From contig CAIJZY010000053.1 in NCBI GenBank assembly GCA_903825285.1, forward strand, positions 1-64,000: DNA of 64,000 nucleotides. Direction: 5' to 3'. How positions within the stretch are numbered: position 1 is the stretch's first letter; every line of letters begins with the position of its first letter. Shown here in pieces: positions 36,074 through 45,480 of the stretch. The notes beneath the pieces are model-generated. The model ran no database searches and was not told the origin of the DNA. It was given only the letters and a program-made list of their open reading frames with translations. Both the position numbers and the translations under genes were made by a program. The DNA is from an uncultured Opitutia bacterium (GTDB lineage: Bacteria > Verrucomicrobiota > Verrucomicrobiia > Opitutales > Opitutaceae).

Positions 36074-37021
36074 ATGGGTGCAGTGAAACGGCCGCCGGCC
36101 AAGACTTCCCCGGCCCCCCGGGTCGAGCGCCGGGCTCCGTTCGGGCCCCTGGCCGACCGCGCGGTCCACTGGCTTCGGCCGGGCCAGCTGCACCCGGTCG
36201 TCCGCATCGCCCACCGGCTGCCGGGCAACCTGGTCATCCCGGAGCGGATCATCTTCGACCACGAGCTGGTGCTGATCGTCCAGGGCCGCGGGGAATGGGT
36301 GCTCGACGGCGTGCGCCGGCCGTACGCACTGCACGACCTCCTGTTCATCCCGCCGTTCACGCCGCACTCGATCCACACGGACGAATCCGTGCCGTCCGAG
36401 CACGTGGCCGTGCACTTCGACTTCGCGGCGGACGTCCCGCCGTCGGCGCAGGGCCTCGAGCGCCGGCGGCCGTACCGCGTGCGCTTCACCCACGGCCTGG
36501 GCATCGCGACCCAGCGCCGGCTCTTCGCCGGGCACCGGCTGACCCGCGCCCTCAATCAGGTGGTCGCGGCGCACGGCGCGGCGTCCGTGCTCGGGCCCGC
36601 GCAGGCGGCCGTGCACCTCGCGGGCGTGCTGCTCGACCTGCTGGCCGAGCCGGGCCGGGCGCGGCCCGACGCCGCCGCGCGGCGCGACCAGGCGCGCGTG
36701 ACGGCGATGGTGCGGTTCATGACCGAGCACCTGGCGCAGCGCGTGGACCATGCGATGCTCGAGCGCGCGTCCGGGCTCAGCCCGAGCCGCCTGCAGGCGC
36801 TCTTCCGCGAGGTCACCGGCCACCCGCCGCTCGACTATCTCCGGCGGCTGCGGGTGGAGGAGGCGCGCCGGCTGCTGGCGGACAGCCGGCTGTCGGTCAA
36901 GGAGGTCGCGGCGCGCACGGGCTTCCGTGACACGAGTCATTTCAGCAAGGTGTTCCGGCGCGTGGACGGACTGGCGCCGGCGCATTTTCGCGACGCCCTG
37001 CTCGCCGGCCGGCAGGAATAA
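36074..37021 (+). CDS. AraC-family transcriptional regulator
   Basis: Protein of 315 residues with a cupin-type sensing domain (IIFDHELVLIVQGRGEWVLDGV, PFTPHSIHTDE) and a C-terminal AraC DNA-binding domain: LERASGLSPSRLQALFREVTGHPPLDYLRRLR and VAARTGFRDTSHFSKVFRRVDGLAPAHFR. The ATG at 36074 was chosen because the open frame further upstream runs through the REP-like palindrome. It is followed 74 bases later, in the same direction, by a PhyH-type dioxygenase gene: the second such pair in this window, although here the genes are in tandem. Confidence 0.9.
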   Translation: MGAVKRPPAKTSPAPRVERRAPFGPLADRAVHWLRPGQLHPVVRIAHRLPGNLVIPERIIFDHELVLIVQGRGEWVLDGVRRPYALHDLLFIPPFTPHSIHTDESVPSEHVAVHFDFAADVPPSAQGLERRRPYRVRFTHGLGIATQRRLFAGHRLTRALNQVVAAHGAASVLGPAQAAVHLAGVLLDLLAEPGRARPDAAARRDQARVTAMVRFMTEHLAQRVDHAMLERASGLSPSRLQALFREVTGHPPLDYLRRLRVEEARRLLADSRLSVKEVAARTGFRDTSHFSKVFRRVDGLAPAHFRDALLAGRQE

Positions 37022-37095
37022 CAGCCAACAGGTGCGCGCCGCGGCCATGCGTCGGCGCCTGACAGCCCCCGGCCGGGCGGCAGTGTGGGCGCACC

Positions 37096-37887
37096 ATGCT
37101 TACCCCCGCCCAGATTGCCGAGTTCAAGTCCCAGGGTTACCTCCGCGGCCCCCGCGTGCTCACCGACGCGCAGGTGGACGAGCTCTGCGCCGACATGCAG
37201 CGCGTAATCGACCAGCGCGAGCGTAAGGACATCACGCAGCCCGTGCTCTGCCACAATTTCACCGGCAACGACACCACGCCCGTCTGGCAGATCGTGAACA
37301 TCTGGGAGGCCAGCGCGGCGTTCGCGCGGCTCATCCGCCAGCCCGTCATCTGCGAGGAGATGGCCCAGCTCACCGGCGCGAAGGCCCTGCGCATCTGGCA
37401 TGACCAGATCCAGTACAAGCCCGCGGCCACCGGCGGCGTGAACATGTGGCACCAGGACGCCCCGCTCTGGCCGATCATCGCGCCCATGACGGAGGTCACG
37501 GCCTGGGTCGCGCTGGACGACGTCGACGTGGACAACGGCTGCATGAGCATGGTCCCGGGCTCCCACCTCTGGGGCGACCACATGAAGCACCTCGCCACCT
37601 GGAAGGACTTCGTGAAGGACGTGCCGAAGGAGTACCAGGGTCACCAGGTCACCGTCCGCACCTGTCCCGTGAAGCGCGGCGAGGTCCACTACCATCATTC
37701 CCTGACCTGGCACGGCTCGCACGCCAACACCAGCGGCCGTCCGCGCCGCGCGATCGCGCTCCACTTCATGACTGATGAGACGCGCTACGTGGCGTCGGGC
37801 TCGCACTGCATGAAGCCCTTCGTCGAAGTCGCCGACGGCGCCATGATGCAGGGTAAGCACTTCCCGCTGGTCTGGAGCCGGAGTTGA
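37096..37887 (+). CDS. Phytanoyl-CoA dioxygenase (PhyH) family protein
   Basis: Fe(II)/2-oxoglutarate oxygenase of 263 residues. The HxD ligands are in NMWHQDAPLWP and the distal His in SLTWHGSHANTSGRPRRA, whose Arg should hold 2-oxoglutarate. VTAWVALDDVDVDNGCMSMVPGSH is the usual core. It is more distant from the PhyH protein at 18.3 kb than a recent duplicate would be; only the motifs are shared. The substrate is unknown. The preceding AraC gene is its probable regulator. It ends 5 bases before a word-repeat palindrome. Confidence 0.9.
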   Translation: MLTPAQIAEFKSQGYLRGPRVLTDAQVDELCADMQRVIDQRERKDITQPVLCHNFTGNDTTPVWQIVNIWEASAAFARLIRQPVICEEMAQLTGAKALRIWHDQIQYKPAATGGVNMWHQDAPLWPIIAPMTEVTAWVALDDVDVDNGCMSMVPGSHLWGDHMKHLATWKDFVKDVPKEYQGHQVTVRTCPVKRGEVHYHHSLTWHGSHANTSGRPRRAIALHFMTDETRYVASGSHCMKPFVEVADGAMMQGKHFPLVWSRS

Positions 37888-37892
37888 GGAGT

Positions 37893-37992
37893 TAAACCGC
37901 TAATTTCCGCTAATGGACGCTCATTCAGGATGGGTGGCTTTCTAAGCAATCCTGCCTGGATGAGTGATGATTAGCGCCAATTAGTGGTTTAC
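37893..37992. repeat. Word-repeat inverted repeat, ATTAGCG family
   Basis: The left arm (about 37894-37928) has GTTAAACCGCTAATTTCCGC and TAATGGACGCTCATTCA. The right arm (about 37956-37991) has TGGATGAGTGATGATTAGCG and CCAATTAGTGGTTTA. It lies between convergent PhyH and methyltransferase genes and shares its word with the element upstream of lysS. Confidence 0.85.
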
Positions 37993-38030
37993 CAAAAGTT
38001 CTTCACTCGGCGTGAGCGCTGCGCGCTGAT

Positions 38031-38813
38031 TCAAGTTCGAACTGCGATCCAGAAACGGCAGTCGTCGGAGAAGTCGCGGACGGCGCGGGACTCGGAGGCG
38101 ATCTCCGAGCGCATCGCGTCGTAGACGGGACGCCAGCCGGTCGCGGCGAGGTCGGCGAGGATCTCGGCGCGGTCGGGCAGATGCATGAACGTCCGGCCGG
38201 TGCCCGCCTCCTCGAAATACCGGTCGCCGAACTCGCGCAGGCGCGGGTCCTGCTCGCCGCGCGCCCAGCGCAGCGCCTCAAGCCGCCACATTGCCTGCTC
38301 GGTGGGCGTGCTGTCGCGGTCGTGGGTCGTAAACAGCAGCGTGCCGCCGGGCCGGCAGCGCGCAGCCAGCCCGCGCAGCGCCCGCCGCCGGCTGCGGCGG
38401 AGCGGGATCTGCATCAGGCCGTTGAAGAGGAACAGCACGCCATCAAACACGGCGTCACGCAGCGTGTCACACCGGTCGAGCGCCGTGGCGTCGGCGGGAA
38501 AAAGGTGGACCTGCGCCTTGCGCTCAATCACGAGGCTCTCCGCCTGCATGAGCAGCTCCTCCGCGAAGTCGAAGGCGTGCAGGTGACGATAGCCTAGCTC
38601 CCACAGCCCGACGCAGCCGCGTCCCGCGCCGCAGCCCGCCTCGAGCAGTCGCGCCCCGCGATCCGGGAAATAGCGCTCAATCAGGATCTGCTCCGACGCC
38701 CACAGGCCGAGCGTGTGCGCCGCCCGCGTATAGTGCACGACCGCCTCAAGGTCGTTGAAGTCCGAGCGAACCGTCGCCTTGGAGATGGCTTTCACGGCAG
38801 GTCCCAAAGCCAT
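38031..38813 (-). CDS. Class I SAM-dependent methyltransferase
   Basis: Protein of 260 residues with a Rossmann-type SAM fold: motif I LLEAGCGAGRGCVGLWELG, the acidic motif II HAFDFAEELL, and VFDGVLFLFNGLMQIP as motif IV. GGTLLFTTHDRDS follows as motif V-VI. The N-terminus VHYTRAAHTLGLWASEQILIERYFP resembles small-molecule methyltransferases, but no substrate is suggested by the neighbours. It stands alone between convergent and divergent gaps, with a REP-like element upstream. Confidence 0.82.
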   Translation of the reverse strand: MALGPAVKAISKATVRSDFNDLEAVVHYTRAAHTLGLWASEQILIERYFPDRGARLLEAGCGAGRGCVGLWELGYRHLHAFDFAEELLMQAESLVIERKAQVHLFPADATALDRCDTLRDAVFDGVLFLFNGLMQIPLRRSRRRALRGLAARCRPGGTLLFTTHDRDSTPTEQAMWRLEALRWARGEQDPRLREFGDRYFEEAGTGRTFMHLPDRAEILADLAATGWRPVYDAMRSEIASESRAVRDFSDDCRFWIAVRT

Positions 38814-38830
38814 TCGCGGTGCGGTTCAAT

Positions 38831-38929
38831 TGTGGGATCAACTGTGGGATCAAATGTGGGATTAACTGTGGGAGCGAGCTTGCTCGCGACGGTTGGGCTC
38901 GAGCGGTCGCGAGCAAGCTCGCTCCCACA
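38831..38929. repeat. REP-like palindrome, copy 3, preceded by three 12-bp units
   Basis: The 24-bp perfect stem lies at 38867-38890 / 38906-38929. Three tandem 12-bp units (TGTGGGATCAAC, TGTGGGATCAAA, TGTGGGATTAAC) occupy 38831-38866 and run directly into the arm, sharing its first seven bases. It lies upstream of the methyltransferase gene and downstream of the RsmB-like gene's stop. Confidence 0.9.
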
Positions 38930-38955
38930 TCCTCTGGTTGACCCTGTGACGCCCA

Positions 38956-40218
38956 TTAGGCCTTCCGCCGCCAGCCCGCGATGAACATCCCGTTGGCGTT
39001 GATGACCTGGGGCCAGAGTTTGATACCAGAGGTCAGGGGTGAGAGGTCAGAGGTCAGGGGAGTCGGAGAAGGCGCACTGACCTCCGACATCTGATCTCCG
39101 ATCTCTGTCTTCGGGTCACCGACCTCTGACGTCTGAACTCTGACATCTGACCTCTGATTTCTGATCTCCGGTAGCAGCGAAATCTCCTCCAACTCCGGAT
39201 GCGCCGCGGAAAAAGCGGCGGCGACGGCGGTCGTCTCGCTCCGGGTGAGCGTGCAGACGGCGTAGATCAGGCGGCCCTTCGGCTTCAGCGCGCCGACCAC
39301 GTGGTTGAGCATGGCCAGCTGGGTGGCGGCGAGCTCGCGGACGTCGTCGGGGGTCGTGGTCCAGCGCGCGTGCGGGTTGCGCTGCCAGGTGCCGACGCCG
39401 CTGCACGGGGCGTCCAGCAGGATGCCGTCGAACTTGGCCTTGGTCGGCAGGCGCGAGCCGCCGTCCCAGAACTCGGTGCGGAAATTGAAGAGCTTCGCGC
39501 GCGCGGCGCGGCGCTTGAGGGTGTCGATGCGCTTCTCGTTGCGGTCCGTGGCCCACACCACGCCCTTGTTCCGCATGAGGTCAGCGAGGTGCAGCGTCTT
39601 GCCGCCCTCGCCAGCACAGGCGTCCCACCACGTCTCACCCGGCACCGGCGCCGCGGCCAGGCCGACCAGCTGGGAGGCGAGGTCCTGGATCTCGAACTCG
39701 CCGGTCCGGAACTGCTCGGTCTTGAAGAGGTCCTGCGTGCCGGTGAAGCGGAGGGCGTCGGGCGCGAGGTCGCTGGCCTCGCCGGCGAAGAGTGACGCGA
39801 GCAGCGCGGCGCGCTGGCCCGGCCGCGCGCGGAGCCAGAGGGCCGGCTCGCGCTGCAGCTGCCGCAGGTAGTCCGCCTTGGCCGTGGCCGGCGCGGCGGG
39901 GAGGTCCAGCTCGGTCCACAGCCACTCGGGCACCGCCCGCACGGCGAGGGTCTCGGCCTTCACCGACTTGGGGTCGGCCTGGAACCGGTCCTGCAGCGCG
40001 ACGGCCTGCTCGAGCCGGCGCTGGGGCGGGGCCTTGGGCTCAAGCCAGCCCAGCCAGCGGAAATACGCGAAGACCGTGCGGCTGATGTGCCGCTTCGCGG
40101 GCGGCTGCAGGTAGCGGTGGCCCTCGAAATAGAAGCGCAGCGCGGTGTCTGCCCGCAGGTCGGCCGTGATGCCGGCGATGATCTGGGCGGCGTGATTGAG
40201 CGTGGCTTGGTCGGGCAT
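38956..40218 (-). CDS. RsmB/NOL1-family rRNA cytosine-C5 methyltransferase with repeat-derived insert
   Basis: Protein of 420 residues. The N-terminal half is NusB-like and the C-terminal half a SAM methyltransferase: WWDACAGEGGKTLHLADLM, ATDRNEKRIDTLKRRA, LLDAPCSGVGTWQRNP (Cys272) and YAVCTLTRSE (catalytic Cys322), ending in IKLWPQVINANGMFIAGWRRK. Between ISLLPE and IKLWPQ lie about 46 extra residues (353-398) rich in S, D, T, E and P, encoded by a word-repeat palindrome at 39025-39162. The core motifs are intact, so activity may persist. It probably methylates rRNA; the target base is not determined. ATG at 40218. Confidence 0.88.
   Translation of the reverse strand: MPDQATLNHAAQIIAGITADLRADTALRFYFEGHRYLQPPAKRHISRTVFAYFRWLGWLEPKAPPQRRLEQAVALQDRFQADPKSVKAETLAVRAVPEWLWTELDLPAAPATAKADYLRQLQREPALWLRARPGQRAALLASLFAGEASDLAPDALRFTGTQDLFKTEQFRTGEFEIQDLASQLVGLAAAPVPGETWWDACAGEGGKTLHLADLMRNKGVVWATDRNEKRIDTLKRRAARAKLFNFRTEFWDGGSRLPTKAKFDGILLDAPCSGVGTWQRNPHARWTTTPDDVRELAATQLAMLNHVVGALKPKGRLIYAVCTLTRSETTAVAAAFSAAHPELEEISLLPEIRNQRSDVRVQTSEVGDPKTEIGDQMSEVSAPSPTPLTSDLSPLTSGIKLWPQVINANGMFIAGWRRKA
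39025..39162. repeat. In-frame word-repeat palindrome inside the RsmB-like gene
   Basis: The top-strand left arm reiterates AGAGGTCAGGGG and AGAGGTCAG (39028-39060). The right arm reiterates CTCTGACATCTGACCTCTGA and related words (about 39116-39165). The 138 bases are a multiple of three and free of stops in the gene's frame, adding about 46 residues just before the conserved C-terminus. Confidence 0.85.
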
Positions 40219-40706
40219 GCCCCTCCACCAAGGACCCGATCCCCCCGAAGCACAAACCCGGAAATGTCGGACGCCCTCGTCGTTTTTTCCAATCCTTGGG
40301 CTACCACGAAAGGCGCGAAATACACGAAATCGGACGAGACTGGTTGGGTTGCCCACGGAATACACGGAACAAACGGAAGCCGGAAAATCCTCGCGGACCT
40401 GCGTTCTGCCTGCGGCAGAACTTGGTCCGCTCGGCCTTTGTGGAAACCAAACCGATGCTCCGTTGGCTTTGCCGCCTGTGATCACGCACCCGGACCGCGG
40501 ACTTGATCGCCGTAGCCCTATTCTCTGCAGCCAAGGGTTTGTTTCGGCTTGGCGTGACAACCCCGAGCGGACCGAGGCTTGAGCGTCGCTCAAGCCTCGG
40601 TCCGTGAGGATTTCCGTGTGTTCCGTGTACTCCGTGGGCAACCCATCCGGGCTCCCCATTTCGTGTATTTCGTGCCTTTCGTGGTGACCCATCCGGTCTC
40701 CACCCG
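40219..40706. repeat. Large nested palindrome between two methyltransferase genes
   Basis: No gene is seen. The outer arms 40303-40330 and 40658-40685 pair over 28 positions with one G-U (ACCACGAAAGGCGCGAAATA, then CACGAAAT). The inner arms 40346-40399 and 40599-40644 (GGGTTGCCCACGGAATACAC and onward) pair with an 8-base bulge. Within the loop, ACCGAGGCTTGAGC (40571-40584) forms a perfect 14-bp hairpin with 40588-40601 around a 3-base loop, and GTTCTGCC/GGCAGAAC forms another at 40403-40421. The left flank 40219-40300 shows nothing recognisable. Confidence 0.95.
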
Positions 40707-41468
40707 TCAACCGAGTCGGCCGAGATACAACCGCGTCACGTGCCCCAGGGTCACGTGGCCGTCGCGCGCGTGGCGGTGGAAGATCGACGTCAACTCTGCC
40801 AAAAACTCCGCATGGCCGGGCTGGCCGGCGTTGGGGACGTACGACGACGACAGCGCCCGCCCAATCAAACCGGGCAAATCGAAATCCTGGTCATTGGGCG
40901 CCGCGAGCGTCTCGAACCCGACCGGCTGGAAGAACTCGCGGATCACCGGCTCGTCCACGCGCGAGTGCTTCACCTGATCATAATCCCGGGCCCGGGTCCG
41001 AAGCAGCTGTTCGTAGTCCGCCAGAAATGGCGTTCCATCGGTCTGGCGCTCATTCCAGATCAGCGCGACGCGGCCGCCGGGTCGGAGGATCCGCGCGAAC
41101 TCGCGCCGGCACGCGCGGGCATCAAACCAGTGAAATGCCTGGGCCACCGTGATCAAATCAACCGAGGCGTCGGCGAGCGTGGTGGCCTCGGCCGGGGCGG
41201 CGACGCTCACGAAGCCGGGCAACGATCCAAACTGCACCTCGGCGGCCGCGCGCATCGCGGCATTGGGCTCGACCGCGTGGACACGTCCGACGAGTGGCAA
41301 CAGCAGGCCGGTGAAAATCCCCGTGCCGGAGCCAACATCCGCCACGACGCTCCGTGGAGTGAGGCCCGCGCGCTGCGCCAGACCGGCGATGAGCGCGGCA
41401 GGGTAGCTGGGACGATACCGGACGTATGTCTCGACCCGGTCCGAGAAGCGCTGCGTGGAGTCGCCCAT
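40707..41468 (-). CDS. Class I SAM-dependent methyltransferase
   Basis: Protein of 253 residues beginning GDSTQRFSDRVETYVRYRPSYP, as in the methyltransferase type 11 / trans-aconitate-like group. Motif I is VVADVGSGTGIFTGLLLP, then VHAVEPNAAMRAAAE, VDLITVAQAFHWFD and RILRPGGRVALIWNER. The HWFD segment is common in this group. It lies 12 bases downstream of the dnaE stop in the same direction and may be read through from it. Its substrate is unknown. Confidence 0.85.
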   Translation of the reverse strand: MGDSTQRFSDRVETYVRYRPSYPAALIAGLAQRAGLTPRSVVADVGSGTGIFTGLLLPLVGRVHAVEPNAAMRAAAEVQFGSLPGFVSVAAPAEATTLADASVDLITVAQAFHWFDARACRREFARILRPGGRVALIWNERQTDGTPFLADYEQLLRTRARDYDQVKHSRVDEPVIREFFQPVGFETLAAPNDQDFDLPGLIGRALSSSYVPNAGQPGHAEFLAELTSIFHRHARDGHVTLGHVTRLYLGRLG

Positions 41469-41480
41469 GGCGGCGTCGGC

Positions 41481-44400
41481 TCAGCCCCGCTTTGACCAGC
41501 GGCGGTCCTGCTTCAGCTCGAGGCGCTTGGTCTCCAGCTGCACGCCCGCGACGGCGGGGTGGGCGCGGAGCTCCTGGAACGTGGCCGCGGTGAGCCTCCA
41601 GCCCAGCGCGCTGCTGGCCTCGGCCACGGGCGCGGCGCGGTCGGGGAAGACGAAGGCGAACTCGATGCGCGTGTCGCCGGGCTGGCGGTTCACCGTGTCG
41701 CGGAGCAGGCGGAAAAACGCCGGCAGCTCGGCGTGCGCGGGCGAGAGCAGCCAGGTCACCTTGCGCACGATGCCCGTGACGAAGTTCTCGAGCTGGTAGC
41801 ACTCCTTGATGTTGAGGCGCGTGCCGTCGTTGCCGCCGATGACGTTGCCCTGAACAAGCACGGGCGTGTCCGGCAGCAGGTTCGGCGCGTACGCCGCGTA
41901 GGCGTCGGCAAACATGTTCAGCTGCAGCGTGGCGCGCTTGGTCGCGAGCGTGAACGCGGCCCAGGGACGATTGTCCTTCTTCGAGAGCTTCTTGGTGATG
42001 TTCGCCGCGATGCCGCAGAGGCGGAACTCGGCGCGGTCGCCGAGCCGGAGCAACTCCTCCTCGGCGAAGGTGTTGATCGCCTCGGCCAGGCCGATGAAGA
42101 CGTTCATCGGGTGGCCCGTGACGTAGAAGCCGAGCAGGTCCTTCTCGAACTGCAGGCGCTCGGCCGCGGTGAAGTCGCCGACGGTGCCGTGCCGGGTGGT
42201 GGAGCGCGGCGCGGTGGACGCGGCGGCGGCCGGCGGATCGGCCAGGGCGTCGAGGAAGCTGTGCTGGCCGGCGGCGCGGTCGCGCGCGGCGGCGGCCACG
42301 GTGGCGAGCGCGGCGTCGAGGCCGTCGCAGAGCGGCTTGCGCGGCGCGCCGCTGAAGTCGAACGCGCCGGTCTTCACCAGGTGCTCGAGCACGCGCTTGT
42401 TGAGCGCCCGGGCGTCCACGCGCGAGACGAAGTCCTCGAAGTCCCGGAACGGCCCGCGCTGCGTGCGCTCCTCGATGATCTTCTGCGCGGCCTGCTCGCC
42501 GACGCCCTTGATGCCGGCGAGCCCGAAGCGGATATTTTCACCGACCGGAGTGAACATTTCGCGCGATTCGTTCACATCGGGGCCCAGGACCCTGAGGCCC
42601 ATCGACTCACACTCGGCGATATAGTGGGCGACCTTTTCGGAGTTGCCGAGTTCCGTGCTGAGCACAGCGGCCATGAACTGCACCGGGTAGTTGGCCTTGA
42701 GGTAGCCGGTCTGGTAACTGAGCAGCGCGTAGGCGGCGGAATGTGCTTTGTTGAAGCCGTAGCCGGCGAACTTCGCGAGAATGTCGAAGATGTCGTTGGC
42801 CGTCTTTTCGTCGATATCGTTGAGCTTCTTGGCCCCGGCAACGAACTTGTCCCGTTCCTTGGCCATCGCGTCGGCATCCTTCTTGCCCATGGCCTTGCGC
42901 AGGATGTCGGCGCCGCCGAGTGTGTAGCCGGCGACGATCTTCGCGGCTTCCATCACCTGCTCCTGGTAGACCATCACGCCATAGGTTTCGCGGCAGACTT
43001 CCTCGAGGAGTTTGTGCGGAAACTTGACGGTGCTGGGGTCCTTCTTGCCGCGCACGTAGTCCGGGATCCACTCCATCGGACCCGGGCGGTAGAGTGCGAT
43101 GAGGGCGATGATTTCGTCGATCGTCGAGAGACTGATCTGGCGGCAGAGCGCCTGCATGCCACCTGATTCGAGTTGGAACACGCCGGTGGTTCGGCCCGTG
43201 TTAAGCAGCGCGTAGGTTTTGGGGTCGTCGAAACCGACCTTATCCAAGTCGAACTTGGGGTCGGCGGTGCGGTGGATGTTGTCGATAGCGTCGGACAGCA
43301 CAGTCAGCGTCTTCAGCCCGAGGAAATCCATCTTCAGCAGCCCCAGCTTCGTCACCGCGTTCATGTCGTACTGGACGGTGACGTCGCCTTCCTGCTCGGT
43401 GAGCGGGACGAATTCGTCGAGCGGGCGATCCGTGATGATGATGCCGGCGGCGTGCTTGCCGGTGTTCCGAACCATGCCCTCGAGGACGAGCGCCTGGTCC
43501 CAGATCTTCTTCGTGACGGGGTTCTTCGCGATCTCGTCGCGGAGTTCGGCGGACTTCTTCTGGGCGTCGGCGAGCGAGATGTTCAGCTCGTCGGGGATCA
43601 TCTTCGCCAGGCGGTCGGCCTCGGCGTAGGGGAGATTGTGCACGCGCGACACGTCGCGGATGACCATCTTGGCGCCGAGCGTGCCGTAGGTGATGATGTT
43701 GGCGACGCAGTCCTTGCCGTATTTCTGGCGCACGTACTCGATGACCTCGCCGCGTCGCCGCATGCAGAAGTCGATGTCGAAGTCGGGCGGCGAGACGCGC
43801 TCGAGGTTGAGGAAGCGCTCGAAGACGAGCTTGAAGCGGAACGGGTCGAGGTTGGTGATGCCGAGCAGGTAGGCGACGATGCTGCCGGCACCGGAGCCGC
43901 GGCCGGGGCCGACGGGAATGCCCTGACGTTTGGCCCAGTCGATGAAATCCCAGACGACGAGAAAGTAATCGACGAAACCGGTTTTGGTGATGACAGACAG
44001 CTCGTAGTCCAGTCGTTCAGCGGCGGTCTTGGCGTGTGCGGGATCGGCGGCCTTTTCCGGCGACGCGCAGTCAATACCGTAGCGCCGCTTCATGCCGGCG
44101 ACGCAGAGGTCGCGGAGGTAGCCGGAGCGGTCGGTTTTGACCTCGGTGGGCAGCGGGTACTTCGGGTAGCGCTCGCTGCCCTTGGGAAACGGGATGGACA
44201 GGTCGCACATCTCGGCGACGAGCTGGGTGTTCAGCAAGGACTCGGGCACCTCGGCGAAGAGCCGGGACATCTCATCGCGCGACTTGAGGTAGAACTGGGT
44301 CCCCTCGAAGCGCATGCGCTGGGCGTCCTCGATCTTCGCGCCGGTCTGGATGCAGAGCATCGCATCATGTGGGCCGGCGTCGGAGTTGCGCACGTAGTGG

Positions 44401-45041
44401 ACGTCGTTCGTGCAGATGACCTTGAGCTTGAACTCCTCCGCCAGCTTCAGGAGCCCGGGGATGATCTGGCGCTGCTCGGCGATGCCGTGGTCCTGGATCT
44501 CCACGAAGTAGTTCTCGCGGCCGAAGATCTCGACGAACCGGGCGCAGGCGGCGCGGGCGTCGTCATAGCGGTCGTGGAGCAGGTGCTGCGGCACGAGCGA
44601 GGCCAGGCAGCCGGTGAAGCCGATGAGCCCGCCGGCGTACTGGGCGAGGGTGTCGAGGTCGGTGCGCGGCTTGTAGTAGAAGCCCTTGAGATGGGCGTCG
44701 GAGACCAGCTTGAGCAGGTTCTGGTAGCCGGTGAGGTTCCGGGCGAGCAGGCCGAGGTGGAAGATGGACTTCCCCTCGTCGTCCGAGCGGCCGTGCTTCT
44801 CCAGCCGGGACGTCTCGACGAGGTAGAGCTCGCAGCCGATGAGGGGCTTGATGCCCTTGGCCTTGGCCGTGTTGTAGAACTCGATCGCGCCGTACAGGTT
44901 GCCGTGGTCGGTCAGCGCGAGGGCCGACATGCCCAGCTCCGCCGCCCGGTCCATGAGCCGGTCAATCCGGCAGGCGCCATCAAGGAGGCTGTAGTCCGAG
45001 TGGACGTGGAGGTGGACGAAGTTCTGGTCGGCAGACGGCAC
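41481..45041 (-). CDS. dnaE: DNA polymerase III subunit alpha
   Basis: Replicative polymerase of about 1186 residues. The N-terminal PHP domain begins [20 protein letters not shown]; the catalytic palm shows [20 protein letters not shown] and [40 protein letters not shown] and [21 protein letters not shown] follow; a C-terminal OB fold is visible at [12 protein letters not shown]-like sequence ([19 protein letters not shown]). I chose the GTG at 45041, which has GTAGG about 10 bases upstream and places the PHP domain at the expected position. The ATG at 45119 would add 26 unconserved residues and nearly touch the divergent rpsU region. Confidence 0.96.
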   Translation of the reverse strand: MPSADQNFVHLHVHSDYSLLDGACRIDRLMDRAAELGMSALALTDHGNLYGAIEFYNTAKAKGIKPLIGCELYLVETSRLEKHGRSDDEGKSIFHLGLLARNLTGYQNLLKLVSDAHLKGFYYKPRTDLDTLAQYAGGLIGFTGCLASLVPQHLLHDRYDDARAACARFVEIFGRENYFVEIQDHGIAEQRQIIPGLLKLAEEFKLKVICTNDVHYVRNSDAGPHDAMLCIQTGAKIEDAQRMRFEGTQFYLKSRDEMSRLFAEVPESLLNTQLVAEMCDLSIPFPKGSERYPKYPLPTEVKTDRSGYLRDLCVAGMKRRYGIDCASPEKAADPAHAKTAAERLDYELSVITKTGFVDYFLVVWDFIDWAKRQGIPVGPGRGSGAGSIVAYLLGITNLDPFRFKLVFERFLNLERVSPPDFDIDFCMRRRGEVIEYVRQKYGKDCVANIITYGTLGAKMVIRDVSRVHNLPYAEADRLAKMIPDELNISLADAQKKSAELRDEIAKNPVTKKIWDQALVLEGMVRNTGKHAAGIIITDRPLDEFVPLTEQEGDVTVQYDMNAVTKLGLLKMDFLGLKTLTVLSDAIDNIHRTADPKFDLDKVGFDDPKTYALLNTGRTTGVFQLESGGMQALCRQISLSTIDEIIALIALYRPGPMEWIPDYVRGKKDPSTVKFPHKLLEEVCRETYGVMVYQEQVMEAAKIVAGYTLGGADILRKAMGKKDADAMAKERDKFVAGAKKLNDIDEKTANDIFDILAKFAGYGFNKAHSAAYALLSYQTGYLKANYPVQFMAAVLSTELGNSEKVAHYIAECESMGLRVLGPDVNESREMFTPVGENIRFGLAGIKGVGEQAAQKIIEERTQRGPFRDFEDFVSRVDARALNKRVLEHLVKTGAFDFSGAPRKPLCDGLDAALATVAAAARDRAAGQHSFLDALADPPAAAASTAPRSTTRHGTVGDFTAAERLQFEKDLLGFYVTGHPMNVFIGLAEAINTFAEEELLRLGDRAEFRLCGIAANITKKLSKKDNRPWAAFTLATKRATLQLNMFADAYAAYAPNLLPDTPVLVQGNVIGGNDGTRLNIKECYQLENFVTGIVRKVTWLLSPAHAELPAFFRLLRDTVNRQPGDTRIEFAFVFPDRAAPVAEASSALGWRLTAATFQELRAHPAVAGVQLETKRLELKQDRRWSKRG

Positions 45042-45182
45042 GGCGGGAGGCCTACCCAAGACACTCGGCGGACAGGCGCAAGGGAAAGCGCGCGGTGGGA
45101 CGCCGGGCAAAAAAGCCATTGACGCGCGCCGCCGGGCTTGGCCTATTTGTCAGCTTTTCCACACGCAATTACGTCCGTCCAC

Positions 45183-45380
45183 ATGTCCATCGAAATCAAA
45201 ATCCGCAAGAACGAGCCGGTTGATCGTGCGCTCCGCCGCATGAAGAAGAAGCTCGATCGCGAGAACATCATCAAGGGCACCCGCGCCAAGCGTTACTACG
45301 AGAAGCCGTGCGAGAAGCGCCGCCGCAAGGAGAAGGTCCAGGCCTTCACCCAGATGCTCCGCCGCCGCTACGCCGAGTAA
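45183..45380 (+). CDS. rpsU: Ribosomal protein bS21
   Basis: Small basic ribosomal protein of 65 residues, beginning MSIEIKIRKNEPVDRALRRMKKKLDRENI, with YYEKPCEKRRRKEK typical of bS21. It sits near the anti-Shine-Dalgarno end of 16S rRNA on the small subunit. The ATG at 45183 was preferred to an in-frame ATG at 45138 because it matches the family start. It is monocistronic, with a strong terminator after it. There is no Shine-Dalgarno before the start (GTCCGTCCAC). Confidence 0.96.
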   Translation: MSIEIKIRKNEPVDRALRRMKKKLDRENIIKGTRAKRYYEKPCEKRRRKEKVQAFTQMLRRRYAE

Positions 45381-45409
45381 CTCTCCGCGGACCCTTCCCA
45401 TCCCTTTGC

Positions 45410-45442
45410 GCCGCGCCCCGTTCCGGGGCGCGGCTTTTTTTT
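45410..45442 (+). terminator. Intrinsic terminator of rpsU
   Basis: GCCGCGCCCCG at 45410-45420 pairs perfectly with CGGGGCGCGGC at 45424-45434 around a TTC loop and is followed by eight T. It lies 30 bases after the rpsU stop. Confidence 0.95.
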
Positions 45443-45480
45443 GGTGCAATCGGCCGGTCCCGCTGGCTTCGTCGGAAACC

